In this document: positions 10,645-21,004 of the stretch, piece by piece
Layout of the letters: every line of letters starts with the position of its first letter
Position numbering within the stretch: position 1 is the first letter of the stretch
NCBI RefSeq assembly: GCF_042100115.1
Contig: NC_091273.1
Coordinates: forward strand, 4,154,001-4,218,000
DNA: 64,000 nt
DNA from: Alternaria dauci
Lineage: Eukaryota; Ascomycota; Dothideomycetes; Pleosporales; Pleosporaceae
Direction of reading: 5' to 3'
The notes under the pieces: model-generated
What the model was told of the DNA's origin: nothing
What the model saw: the letters and a program-made list of their open reading frames with translations, nothing else
Databases searched by the model: none
Made by a program: the position numbers and the translations under genes

Positions 10645-11493
10645 CTACCATGGCTGGATATCGTTCTTGCGCACCACTTTCCCAACATCCTCGTCCCGGC
10701 GACCTTCGATGACATCGCGAACAAGTTCCGCTCCAATATTCGGATCGATTGCTCCCATCTTCTTCATTACCTCAGCATCACCGCCCAATCCTGTAGCTAG
10801 CATGCCAGGGCTGATTGCAAACACCTTGACGCCATCTTCCTTGAGTATCCGGGCCCATTCCAGTACCATCATGTTCATACCAGTCTTGGACGACCGATAA
10901 GCCGGGAGTGAAAACGATGTCTTGGGCCAGCCTTTGGGAGGTGAGCGATTTATTGGCATCGCTGGATTGTTGTGCTCCGTAAGGGTGCTTGTGCCACTGG
11001 TAATGAAGACCAGTTTTGGCTGAGACGATTTGAGAAGCAGTGGGACGAAGGTTTCGGTCACTATGTAAGTACCGGTTACGTTGATGTCCCAAGATTTGTT
11101 CCACATGTCTCTGACGGTCATGTTGCCCTGGGTTACCTGCTGGTCAAGTTGCGCTCCTGTGCTATGTCAGTCTGAGTACAGGCCTGTCAGAGTTTTCTCA
11201 TTCATACCCGCATTATTGAGAAGGACATCTATCTTGTCATGTTTCTTGGAGATTGTGTCGAACGCTTGGGCGATCGAAGCGTCATCCTCAAGATCGATTT
11301 GGATTGCCTCGATGCTGTTCATAGAGTTGGGGTATTCTTTTTTGACTTCGTCGATAGCAGCTGTAGCTTTGTTCAAGTTTCGAGCGCCAAGCAAGATGTC
11401 GTATATGTTTTTTGATCTGTATAGGGCCTTTACGGTGTAAAGACCGAGGCCGGTGTTGGCTCCGGTAATGAAGATAGTAGTTCGAGAGGCCAT
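10645..11493 (-). CDS. Short-chain dehydrogenase/reductase (SDR)
   Basis: Two exons on the minus strand (11493-11208 and 11156-10645) give 265 residues; the 51-nt intron (11157-11207) starts GTATGA and ends CACAG. Start chosen at MASRTT because the nucleotide-binding strand follows at once; an in-frame upstream Met at 11547 would add an unlikely N-terminus. Classical SDR features are TGANTGLG (cofactor-binding TGxxxGxG, residues about 10-17), a D in QIDLEDD, NNAG (about 92-95), the catalytic Ser in FITSGTS and YRSSK (YxxxK, about 190-194). PGMLATGL matches the usual PG loop. It catalyses NAD(P)-dependent oxidation or reduction of an alcohol or carbonyl; the substrate is unknown. Convergent with the Zn2Cys6 regulator gene. 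Confidence 0.9.
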
Positions 11494-11563
11494 GCTTTCT
11501 GAGTCGTTGTACTGATGGGGTATTACTGTGATGATGTATTTACTCAACTATGGTCCTATGCGG

Positions 11564-11571
11564 TTTATATA
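11564..11571 (-). promoter_or_regulatory. TATA box of the SDR gene
   Basis: TATATAAA on the minus strand, 71 nt before the chosen start at 11493. This spacing supports that start over the one at 11547, which would leave almost no leader. Confidence 0.5.
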
Positions 11572-12012
11572 CCTGCGCAGGCTCTCGAGACTGCTTATTG
11601 TTGAAACCCTGTAGATATTCTGGAGAAAGGACGCTAGTCAGAAAAGGAAATTTTTATCGGCCGATAGGTTGTATCGCCGAAAGAATGAGTTCCTAACGCC
11701 GGTGCCAGCATTTCGATAGCTCCGTGCTTGACTCATCCTACGTCTTGTGAGGAAGAGGTAATCGGCTAACGTAAAGATGGGTAAGTAGTATGTTGATAAA
11801 TTCACAGGGCAGGATGCTGGAGAAACGCGGGACACGCTAGATACTGTGCCATGTGCGCAAGCACAATAAGCTACCGAGCTTGATGAACTACTAAATATCA
11901 AGACAATTATCCATTATTTACACTCCATGTTCTATGATTCAACCAACGTCCAGGACACGTGTGTGGTCGGGTTTCGCCAGGACCCCCGACCTCCCGCCAG
12001 CTTTTGGCCAAA
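11572..12012. other. Intergenic region
   Basis: Upstream flank of the SDR gene and 3' flank of the F-box-like gene. No further feature seen. Confidence 0.4.
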
Positions 12013-13587
12013 TCACGATGTCCGAAAGTGGACTTCGCAAACCGTAGAATTCCGACCTGAAACAAGTATCATACGCTCCATCGCTAGAACCAGCATGCGA
12101 CGGACTTTCTCATTCCCCTTGGCCTTCAAACAACAACACGTGGCTGGTTTCGAGTCCCAAGGGTACGACGAGAGGCTAGATATGTCGCCAGCACCCTGCA
12201 ATTTGAGCCGATCTAGCGTGACACGCTCAAGCTGAGTCACAATCTTCATTGGCTCAATTATGCTCTCCCATGATGCTACGCTCATACCAGTAGTCGTGAC
12301 CTGCGACAAGCTTACGTCTTCCAAAGTTGAGCGATGGCGTAGAAACATCGCAAGCAAATCGCGGCTATGAATTTTACACTGGAAGAGATGCAGCGTTCGC
12401 AGACTTGTCCAAGAAGATTGCGCGAAAACTTTCCGCAGCACAAAGTACCCAAAGAAAAGATTGCGGCCAAAGAAGTGTTCGACCGCATGTGTGGGTGGCA
12501 CCATCTCGGCTATCCAAGTCAATAGCGGAACAATCTGGTAGACGCTGATATTGCTCATTGCGAAGTCGAACGTGAGACTTCGTATGCGAGGAGCCATGGC
12601 TGTCCAAGTTCGATGATTGGTGTCAAAGACCTTGCCATTGGACAAAAGGTCCGCTGCAGTGATCGTCAGATCGACCGTTAACTTGCCCAAGTCGACCGAG
12701 CTCAAAACTCTGAACAAGTTTTCTAGCATATTGATCTCTGCGTAATACTCCATAAAGAGAAGACCGTCGAGGCTGAACTCCAAGATGGACTTTGAACCGT
12801 ACGGAGCGGTATCGGTTGTTAGTTCGAGCTCATGTGCTCCAAGTTCGCGGAAGAGCGCCATAGTACCCCTACTCCGTTTTGTAATCTCAGCAAAAAGACC
12901 CTCATAGTATGCACCTATTGGACGAGGATTAATCTTAATGCTGTTCAGCATCGGTAACTTTGTTATGGCTTCTCGGATATATCCGGTTCCTGCTTGGAAG
13001 CGATTCTGGCGGTCAACTGATATCCTCAGCGCATCTCCGTACTTTTGAAGCCAGCGACCATAACTACCTCGCTTTTTCCATCGAACGACCATCGCTAACT
13101 GTGAGTCTCTGCCGGTAGTGCCTTCCCATAGCGGTCTTGGAAGCTTGACTATAGGCCAAATCGGACGGGCAGAGTCCACGTAGATGTAGCTCTCGGGATG
13201 CGGACAACCGGTAGGAGGATCTTCTCCTTGCTCTCTGATGTATTGAAGGTCAACTTCTAGATTCGTGTTCAATACCTCTGGGCCGAACTCGAGCTCTCGG
13301 ACGTATTTATGCAACTGCTCGTTTTGCGACAACCTCTTTAGGTCTTCCAGACTCTGTGGCATTAAGCTGAACTTGGAAGATGAGAAATGACGCTGGAGGA
13401 ATGCGTCCCGAGTATTCCGACTGAGCGTTCGACTAGTAAGACGGAGGCTAGAGAGACTAGGGAGGTCAATGATGAAGTTCTCTCCGTCTGAGTATGAGGA
13501 TCTTGAGTGACATATTAGCGTCCAGAGCTCGGTTGGTAGCCCTTCAGCTGTAGCTTTTGGCTTCTCGAGAAGCGGCGGCGATGACAT
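12013..13587 (-). CDS. F-box-like hypothetical protein
   Basis: A 524-residue ORF; start taken at MSSPPLL (13587). An in-frame ATG at 13638 would add 17 residues that look like leader sequence. Residues about 10-50 (GLPTELWTLICH...DLPSLSSLRLTSRTLSR) resemble the degenerate F-box helices common in large fungal expansions, where the LPxEL motif is followed by LxxLRLxSRxL. The remainder has leucine-rich stretches (TLHLFQCKIHSRDLL, LERVTLDRLKL) like the LRR-type region after F-boxes in these proteins. If real, it would recruit a substrate to an SCF ubiquitin ligase through Skp1. The F-box is weak, so function is only suggested. Flanked by gene-free DNA on both sides. Confidence 0.6.
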   Translation of the reverse strand: MSSPPLLEKPKATAEGLPTELWTLICHSRSSYSDGENFIIDLPSLSSLRLTSRTLSRNTRDAFLQRHFSSSKFSLMPQSLEDLKRLSQNEQLHKYVRELEFGPEVLNTNLEVDLQYIREQGEDPPTGCPHPESYIYVDSARPIWPIVKLPRPLWEGTTGRDSQLAMVVRWKKRGSYGRWLQKYGDALRISVDRQNRFQAGTGYIREAITKLPMLNSIKINPRPIGAYYEGLFAEITKRSRGTMALFRELGAHELELTTDTAPYGSKSILEFSLDGLLFMEYYAEINMLENLFRVLSSVDLGKLTVDLTITAADLLSNGKVFDTNHRTWTAMAPRIRSLTFDFAMSNISVYQIVPLLTWIAEMVPPTHAVEHFFGRNLFFGYFVLRKVFAQSSWTSLRTLHLFQCKIHSRDLLAMFLRHRSTLEDVSLSQVTTTGMSVASWESIIEPMKIVTQLERVTLDRLKLQGAGDISSLSSYPWDSKPATCCCLKAKGNEKVRRMLVLAMERMILVSGRNSTVCEVHFRTS

Positions 13588-14706
13588 GGAAATTATAGAA
13601 AACAGCTGATATATATGGCAGCTGCAAAGTGGTAGCAAGGAAAGGAAAGTGGCAACGCGTGTTCAGGTCTCAAATCAGAAGGGTATTTCGGTCTGCTTGT
13701 GATCGTTTTGTTACAGAGGAGTGATTGATACGCGAGAGACAAGAATGTTTCTGCCCCGTAGTACGGACTATGGCGTGACTACCAGAAGATACCATCGAAG
13801 CCAGTGAGATGTGGCTTCTTGTCGCGTATCGTGTAATGTTTGCGACGATAGTACTTGAACGATATTGATAGCAACGTTTGTGGAACCCCAAGATCCAGAG
13901 CTGCGCTTATGAGTGAAGAAGATTCTAGAAGATTATCGTACTTGCTGCACCACGTGGGGCAGACATCTTTTTCTTGAGCGCCGTCAAGCTTTGGCGTGGC
14001 TGCAGAAATACCATTAGCAATAGCTGGAGATCGAGTAAACCATGCAGAATGCATCTGACCAGGGACCAGATGCCACAGCCTACCTGAAGTTGCTTAGGCG
14101 AAGCAGATTTTTTATGATATGGTTGCTGCTAGTGCACTTTCCGTGATATCGCATTCGGTCTGATCCTGGACTGACAAGCCGACACTAACAGGTCACATGA
14201 AGCTGCGAAGACATGCGCAGCGGATGATGTGATAGTGCGTGTTTGTTGCAGTAAGATGGGAGGTCTCCTCCTTGGTGGGGTGGCGGTTTTCTGGCTCAAG
14301 CTCCTTCATAAAATATCCTCTGATTGGTCGTTAGGCAACCCGCCCCACTTAACTCAGTGTGACGCGACCAAGACGCGATCTCCAGCCTCCTGACTTTCCT
14401 TTCTGACATCTCAAACAATCTCAGCACACCAAAGGCTGTGCACCGAATACAAGGCATCGAAGTTCAATCGAAAATACCAGTCTAGAAAGCCGACCGGAAT
14501 CAGGCGAGTTGAAATTGTCGTTGATCCGTCAGATCCTACGTTTTGTCGCTTATGCTTTGAGTTTTCAACCCCAACTTGCGATCAAATGAGCTATATGAGA
14601 ACCCACCTGTGCTCGAGGGAGGACATCTGGTTGTCATGTTTCAGTACCGCAAGAAATGGCAGTCAAATTATCCATGGTGCTTCTAGCAAGTCTTCGCGGA
14701 GAAGGC
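13588..14706. other. Gene-free stretch of 1.1 kb
   Basis: Contains only short ORFs without family signal. A CCAAT-type element (TGATTGG, about 14,320) followed by CT-rich sequence (14,390-14,440) looks like a plus-strand promoter, but the only ORF after it (ATG 14656, 28 codons) overlaps the end of the GH76 gene and is not convincing. Confidence 0.4.
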
Positions 14707-16162
14707 CTAGCAGCTCAGCGCTGCCGCAAAAGCCATGGCTAGAACCATTGTAACACTTGCAGCAATGGTCCCCGCCGCACCCGTCTCCGTGGGCGCGCCA
14801 GCCTCTGATGTTCCCGATGCACCGCCCTTCTGCGTCGCATTATCCCCATTCCCAGATTCTGTCCCGTTCGATGCGGCCTCAGAGAATAGCAAACCCTGCA
14901 CCGCCTGCAGCGCGTCAAACACTTCATTCAGATTCCCGGAGCTGGCACTAGCAGCCTCCCAGTTGTCATCGTCAGGATTAGCCCAAGCTAGCGAGCACTT
15001 GACGTCGCGGGAGTCTTCGCTGCATGCGCTGGCAGCGGCTTTGGCAGAGGCTTCGAGCTTCTTGGTGAGGGATTCTCCAATGGCAGGGGCAGCGACGACT
15101 GCGCGAGCATAAGAGCCTATGGCCATACCCTTGAAAGCGCGCATATCAATGTCGCATTTTCCGCTGTTTTCGCACGCTATTTCGGTGAGGATGTCGTCTT
15201 TGAAGAAGATGGAGGAAGAGTTCACGAATCCTTGGAGTGCGTCGGTCCATTTCTGCTTGCCGTCGGTCTGTTGGTGCGTGTTAGTACGATGTCTGAGAAG
15301 ACGGTATGAAGTGCTTACGATGTTCTGCATGATAGCAGAGCCCTCCGTGTAGGCAGCATGGTGGGCTGTCCACTGGAGTTCGGCAATCTCGCCACAATCA
15401 TCGGTAGTTTCAGCACCGTCATACACGTTATAGCTATCGCTGATGAAACCGATATCTTGCGCCCAAGTGAATGACTTATCAGCCCATTCGAAGTACGTCT
15501 CATTTCCAGTAAATCTGGCCAGGCGAGCAGCTAGGAGGAAAAAGTCGCCGTTGGAAGCTGCATTTTTGTAATCGTATCCTGCCTGGAAAGGAAAGATAGC
15601 CCAGCGCAGACCGCCATTACAGGTCTCATCATCCCAGCGTGGCACTTGCGCGTCGAATACCTCTGCAGCATATTCCACCCATGATTTGTTCTCCGGCTTT
15701 GGAAAATCTGATTCTGCGGCAGCCATTGCTGCGAGAGCCCATAGGCTCTGATCTTCGTTGAAAATCTTGGCGGTCTGATTCGTTGGCAGGAAGGCGTAGC
15801 CAGGTTCTTCACCGAGCTGTCCCTGGATACCTTCAGACACAATGGAATCATACTGCTTGTCGCCAGTCAAGGAAGAGTACTCGATCAATGCGTTGAACAT
15901 AATTGCACCTTCCCACCAGAAGTAGGGATCTGGCAAAAGACCGGGTACTTGATGATCAGAGAGGCCATCGTTATAGAACGTAACGAGACCATCTGCAAGA
16001 GTGCTTGCGGCCTTTGTGATAGAGTCTGTATACATTAGCATTGCAGTCGCGCAACTGGAAAAGATCGGCATTACCCTTGTTCTGGACATCCAAGTCTAGC
16101 GCCGCGGTAGTGCTAACAATACATGACAGAGCGAGTGACAGCACGCTGACGCGTGCGAACAT
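14707..16162 (-). CDS. GH76 mannan endo-1,6-alpha-mannosidase, GPI-anchored (DCW1/DFG5-like)
   Basis: Three exons on the minus strand (16162-16075, 16025-15319, 15267-14707) give 451 residues. The second intron (15268-15318, 51 nt) is open in frame, so naive translation reads through it; GTAAGC, a GTACTAAC branch point and CAACAG mark it. A signal peptide (MFARVSVLSLALSCIVSTTAA) is followed by the GH76 fold: PYFWWEGAIMFN near residue 70, and WDDETCNGGLRWAIFPFQ near 170. In this family two adjacent Asp are catalytic, but I cannot assign them with certainty here. A Thr/Gly/Ser-rich stalk and a terminal hydrophobic tail (about 22 residues) give a GPI-attachment signal. Such proteins act at the plasma membrane/cell wall and are proposed to link GPI mannoproteins to beta-glucan, with a role in polar growth. 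Confidence 0.9.
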
Positions 16163-16614
16163 GGTTAAAGAAAAAAATGAGTGTGATTGCGCAACGGAAG
16201 AGTGAAGCGAACTGAAAATGCAGCAATTTTGAGAACAAGAGACCAGGAAAGCAGTTCACGATGTATGTGGGTATGGCACCACGCTAGTAATGCGGATCTA
16301 GGTTGCCTTGCGGTGCCACCAATCGCTGTCCAATGGGTGATTAGCACAGCGCGCCTAAACCCCCAAAAAGCTTGTTGCCATTCTCATACAGTAATTCAGG
16401 GGCGCTGCACCGGCGGAGTCTCCTAATATGGGTGTGAAGATGCCTGGCCATATATGTTGGAAGCGGCACAGTCCTATGGCCCTCAGGCACGCGCGCCTCG
16501 TCTTGGAGCCAAGAGCTTGGGACGATGGTATTTCACTTTGGCAACTGCTCCTGGACTGGGTGTACTGCAGTCTTTTCCTGCCCCTTCCCGAAATCATACA
16601 ACGCCACAATTTGC
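16163..16614. other. Intergenic region
   Basis: Promoter of the GH76 gene and 3' flank of the UPF0261 gene. No additional feature recognised. Confidence 0.4.
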
Positions 16615-17862
16615 TTACCGACCGATTCCCATCTTCGCGACGAGCGCCTCTGCGATATCATGCGCGAATCCCTCATCGTTTATCGCGCGCTTATCCTCAA
16701 TGACTTCAATATCACTATCTTGGAGTTCCTCTCGTAGCGCGTCGAAGAGCGCAGCATCCGCCTGTTGGTCTTCAAACGGTCCATCGTGTACTGCGATCAT
16801 ACTGATACCGCCCTTCGGCAACCAGACCTGAATCGCTCCAGGCTCCTTGGCACAATGCTTTAATTTCGTCGCAATGAATTTGCCAACTTGAGTTGCTTCG
16901 TCTACGGACGTCCTCATCAAAGTCACGACAGGATTGTGCTCATACAGCTTACGATCTTTGTATCGTTCCGGCACGGTATTTCTTGGACCAAAGTTTGTCA
17001 TGTCGGTCGCGCCTACGGAGACGATATTTGGTATTCCGGCTTTTGCGGCAGCTTCGAGCCGATGCTCCCCAGCACTCATGACACCGTCGGTAAGGTGATC
17101 GCATATCTCGGTAGTGGTAAGGTCGAGGACTGCATCTAGTCCGCCTTCTTGGATGAGCCGCTCCATTGCTTTTCCGCCGTGGCCTGTAGCATGGAAGACG
17201 TACGTCTCGACATCGTAATTGCCTTCGAGGTGTTTTCGGATCACGTCGACAGCTGGTGTAGTCACACCAAACATGGTGATACCAACACGCTTCTTTAGCA
17301 CTTCGGCTGTACCTTGTTGACGAGATGCGTATGCACGAGCCATTCCAGCAATGGCTGCTCCAGCATTGCTGAGCACATTGCGGAGAACTTGGTTAAGACC
17401 AGCCACGTCTACAACGCTGTACATCAGGGTAATGTCGGTCTCCCCTACGATCGGCCCAGTATCACCGCTCGCCACAGTCGACACGATAAGCTTTGGAAAG
17501 CCAATAGGGAGCGCAGTTCTCATTACTTCCGCTGCGAGCGACGTACCACCTGAACCCCCTGCGTTGATTGCGGCGTGTATTTTTCCTTCGTCGAATAGCT
17601 TCTTGACAGCCTTGGTCGCACAGCCAGCCATGGTCTTGATGACTTCTCCTCGAGGTAGCTTGCTCACGTCTCTCACGTCTCCATGATCTTCCAGCAGCTG
17701 GTGTTGACTGATGGTGATGGCATCATACTCCTTGTGGTGTCGACCCACATCCATCAGCATCACGTCGACATTGTTCCGCTCTATTTCTTTGCGAAGGAAA
17801 AGCAGCTCTTCCAACTTTGTGTCGCAAGTACCGAGAAGCACAACACGGGGATTTGAAGACAT
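16615..17862 (-). CDS. UPF0261 family protein (Tm-1-like ATP-binding domain)
   Basis: Single-exon gene of 415 residues, starting MSSNPRVVLLGTCDTK. The family signatures are GTCDTKLEELLFLR at the start, NAGGSGGTSLAAEVM (about 100-115, glycine-rich nucleotide-binding loop), STVASGDTGPIVGETDITLMYSV (about 130-152) and GATDMTNFGP near 270. Length agrees with bacterial UPF0261 proteins, and with the N-terminal half of tomato Tm-1, whose structure binds ATP and whose full-length form inhibits tobamovirus replication. Its cellular reaction is unknown. It is divergent, across 219 nt, from a gene for the TIM-barrel that forms the other half of Tm-1 in plants; in bacteria the two are commonly adjacent. 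That arrangement makes a joint enzyme very likely (inference). Neighbouring transporter, regulator and FAH hydrolase point to small-molecule breakdown. Confidence 0.88.
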   Translation of the reverse strand: MSSNPRVVLLGTCDTKLEELLFLRKEIERNNVDVMLMDVGRHHKEYDAITISQHQLLEDHGDVRDVSKLPRGEVIKTMAGCATKAVKKLFDEGKIHAAINAGGSGGTSLAAEVMRTALPIGFPKLIVSTVASGDTGPIVGETDITLMYSVVDVAGLNQVLRNVLSNAGAAIAGMARAYASRQQGTAEVLKKRVGITMFGVTTPAVDVIRKHLEGNYDVETYVFHATGHGGKAMERLIQEGGLDAVLDLTTTEICDHLTDGVMSAGEHRLEAAAKAGIPNIVSVGATDMTNFGPRNTVPERYKDRKLYEHNPVVTLMRTSVDEATQVGKFIATKLKHCAKEPGAIQVWLPKGGISMIAVHDGPFEDQQADAALFDALREELQDSDIEVIEDKRAINDEGFAHDIAEALVAKMGIGR

Positions 17863-18081
17863 GACGATGTGCTATTCCAGGAGATAGTACGTTGTTGATA
17901 ACATGAATATCGTGTGAAGGCCTGAGTTGCCAGTGTAATGCCTCCCCCGCGCTTGCATTACGTCATCGTGCATACTCCAACAACCTTTCTCAGCATCGTC
18001 GCTACAACTTTAGGACGGTGTAATACCACGCCCAATACGCACTTCGTTTAACCAAAGCCGACAACATATCAAGTTGACAGC
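17863..18081. promoter_or_regulatory. Bidirectional promoter between the two Tm-1-half genes
   Basis: Only 219 nt separate the two divergent starts. Inside are a CCCCCGC stretch (about 17,945; resembles a CreA carbon-repressor site on one strand) and TTACGTCA (17958-17965), an ATF/CREB-like site. Both could serve both genes. Binding is inferred from motif resemblance only. Confidence 0.45.
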
Positions 18082-18997
18082 ATGTCACCCCCAACCGATC
18101 GTAAGAGCATACTGCAGAACCTCCGCTCGCAAATCGACAATGGCAAAATCATCGTTGGCGCAGGTGCAGGTATCGGATTGAGCGCCAAGTTCATCGAAGC
18201 TGGTGGTGGCGACTTGATCATTATATACAACAGTGGAAGATATCGAATGGCCGGCCGCGGCTCGTTGGCTGGTTTGATGCCGTACGGAAACGCCAATGAT
18301 GTTGTGCTGGAAATGGTATGCGCGCCTCACTTGACGTGTCAACGTCGAAAGATCGTAAAAGTTTTCTAGTAACTAACAGACTCAGGCAGGCGAAGTTCTT
18401 CCCATCGTCAAATCCACACCAGTACTAGCTGGTGTGTGCGCAACCGATCCCTTCCGAGACATGTCTCGCTTTTTGAAGCAACTTAAAGACCTCGGGTTCG
18501 CCGGCATCCAGAACTTTCCCACGGTTGGTTTGATCGACGGAACTTTTCGGCAAAATCTCGAAGAAACAGGAATGTCGTATGATGCCGAAGTGGAAGTAAT
18601 GAAGATGGCTCGCGAGATGGATCTCCTAACTACACCGTACGTGTTCAACGTAGAAGAAGCAAAGAAGATGGCGAACGCCGGGGCTGATATCTTGGTGGCT
18701 CATATGGGTCTCACAACGAGTGGAAGCATTGGTGCGAACAGTGGTAAGAGCTTGGATGAATGCATCAAACTGATTCAGGAGATCCGTGACACCGCAACGG
18801 GAATCAAAGAGGATGTCATCATCCTGTGCCATGGTGGACCAATCGCAAAGCCAGAGGATGCGGAGTATGTGATCAGCAGAACGAAAGGCGTGCATGGCTT
18901 TTATGGTGCAAGTTCAATGGAACGCTTGCCAGTCGAGGACGCGATAACGAACATCACGAAAACATTCAAGGGTCTGGAACCTGGTTCATCGGCGTAG
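18082..18997 (+). CDS. TIM-barrel PEP-hydrolase-like protein (Tm-1 C-terminal half)
   Basis: Two exons (18082-18315 and 18386-18997; 70-nt intron with an ACTAAC branch point) give 281 residues. The sequence shows [42 protein letters not shown] and a [11 protein letters not shown] strand, then [12 protein letters not shown], and late HGGP and [17 protein letters not shown]. These are signatures of the phosphoenolpyruvate-hydrolase-like TIM-barrel family (PF09370-type). Residue length fits one barrel. In land plants this domain is the C-terminal part of Tm-1, fused behind UPF0261; here it is a separate gene sharing a promoter with the UPF0261 gene. The true substrate of the family is not established. 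A shorter ORF beginning at 18434 lacks the first beta strands. Confidence 0.88.
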
Positions 18998-19120
18998 TTA
19001 GCACGAAAGAAACAAATCAAGTGCTGTTGTTACGGGACGCGCGTAGTCTTTGAGTGTCACGGTGCAATGCAGTAAGCCCGAACTTCATTAGGGTTACAGA
19101 GTACAAACATAGGTCCATCT

Positions 19121-20710
19121 CTACAATGTGTAGTGGAAGTCGGGATGGCGATCGCCCAGCTTCCCAGAGTCAATCTCTCGAACCCTCTCCTCAATGGACA
19201 TGCCCTCCCTCTTCTTGTTGATCCTGCGCAAAGTAAAGTACATGAGAGCGTAACCACATGCCGCGATCGTGATAGTTGTGATCGAGATGGCGTGACCAAT
19301 CACATAGCGACCATCTTCAGTCGTGATACGGTAAATCTGCCCAGCCATGATGCCGGCAGAATTGCCAATGGTTTGCTGTAGACCGATGGCAGTGGCGCGC
19401 TTGAAGTATCCGGCATTGCTGTTGATCACCCAAGTAACGTTCAGGCCCACGACACAGTAGATGCCAGTAGCAGTAACAAAGGTCGCGAAGTATAGTACCC
19501 CAGTTGAAGACATGGAGACGCCAAGCATCATGGCGTAGCCGATCGACGTAACCAATGCCAGAGGGACCATAAAGAATGCTCGGCGATTGACATAGTCGGA
19601 GCAGAAAGCGACAAAGAGGTATACAACGGAAGCCCAGATGTACACAGGTACAGTGAGGAGTTGGGTACGAATGCTGGAGTATCCGAAGCCTCGTATGATC
19701 ACGGGGAGAAACGTCGAGAAGCCGAAAGAACAAGTGTTGGCGCAGAACTGGCATGCAGCACTGAGCCATACCTTCGGATCGCGGAAAGCAAGCTTTACTT
19801 CGGACTTGTCTAAAGCGTCCGACGTCATTGACTTGCCCTGGTAAAGTCGTTCGTTCTCATGTCGAGCACGGAGCAAGGTTTTCTCGTCTTCGTTCAGCCA
19901 CCATGCAGTTTCGAAGTTGTCAGGCAGAAGAAATATGGTGGCGATACCGACGACGATCGAGATGAGACCCTCTACGAGGAACAGCCATCGCCATCCGGCA
20001 AGTCCTTTTGCGCCATGGAGATTGGTCAGGCCGTACGCAAGCAGCCCACCGAATGCGCCACTCAGTGCAGACGCAACAAATAGGTAGGAAACCCTTCGAG
20101 CTTGCTCCAGCGGCTTGTAGTACATGCTCAGATACAATGTCAAGCATGGGAATAGGCCGGACTCAAAGGCCCCAAGGAGCAGTCGTGTAGCTATGAGAGA
20201 GGCGTAGTTCTCAATGAAAGCTGCTCCAATGATGACCGCGCTCCAGCCGATGATGAAGGTAGGGATAAGGCGCGATGGTCGCAGCTTCTTCAATAGAACA
20301 GAGGCTGGGACCTCGAAGGCAATGTAGGTGACGTAGAAGAGTGTTACAGCAACGTTGAGACGGTTACCGGTGAGCCCAAGATCTTCGTTCATCCCGGCTA
20401 TAGCAGCATTTCCGATATTAGAACGGTCGAGGTAGGCAACCTGAAGCATGCTTGTTAGACAGCACGATATGTAAAACGTTGTAGTTGACATACCAGAAAC
20501 ACCAGAACCATCATGGGAGATAATATCAGATCCAGTTTGCGGATAAGCTGTGAATCGGAGTTAGCGTGTAATACCCGGCCATACGCTCATTGCGCTTACC
20601 CTCTTCTCCGCAACAGGATCAATGTAAATCTTCTCGCTGGTACCAATCTGTGTATCCTTTTCCTGTATTGAGCCATCGAAGGCCTTGTCATCCTGGTTTG
20701 GATGCGACAT
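19121..20710 (-). CDS. MFS permease, anion:cation symporter family (Dal5/allantoate-permease type)
   Basis: Three exons on the minus strand (20710-20600, 20547-20494, 20440-19121) give 494 residues. The second exon is only 54 nt and codes LIRKLDLILSPMMVLVFL, the conserved RKLDxxxxP opening of helix 1; it joins to VAYLDRSNIGNAAIAG, the DRxNIGNA signature of this family. About twelve hydrophobic helices follow, with RLLLGAFESGLFPCL (helix 4) and a central charged loop (RARHENERLYQGKSM). The family carries organic anions such as allantoate, nicotinate, biotin precursors and sugar acids with protons across the plasma membrane. It is divergent from a Zn2Cys6 gene (294 nt between starts), which is the usual layout of a pathway regulator and its transporter. 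The substrate is unknown; it probably feeds the adjacent catabolic enzymes (inference). Confidence 0.92.
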
Positions 20711-21004
20711 GTTGCGGGTAGTGTTTCCTGTTGGCAAATTGAATGAAAGGCTCACGCTGTAGACTAACAATCGCACTCAAAGCCATCTGCCATGACGAAT
20801 ACCTTATAACATGCATATTGATATGTAATGATATCTATTACCGATCTGCGCCGTGTCAATTGTCCGACGCGGGGAGATAGCGAGCCCTGCCAAAGTGGGC
20901 GCGATATGCAGCGAAGGATGCACTAGTACCCCAGGCAAGCATTGGCAGACGACTGATAGAGATACCTATCGGCTAAATCGCGAGTATCATCGGAAATCAT
21001 CAAC
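20711..21004. promoter_or_regulatory. Shared divergent promoter of MFS permease and Zn2Cys6 regulator
   Basis: The 294-nt gap contains ACCGAT (about 20,840), and ATCGGC and ATCGGA (about 20,969 and 20,990), plus GTCCGACGCGGGG (about 20,860). CGG/CCG triplets in both orientations are the half-sites zinc-cluster proteins bind, so autoregulation and transporter control by the neighbouring regulator are plausible. Not proven by sequence. Confidence 0.4.

Noticed and set aside
13670..14054. Two overlapping minus-strand ORFs upstream of the F-box-like gene
   Set aside because: No recognisable motif and no joinable exons to a longer product.
14656..14742. A 28-codon plus-strand ORF with a hydrophobic start after a promoter-like CT-rich stretch
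   Set aside because: Overlaps the 3' end of the GH76 gene and is too short to judge; could be chance.
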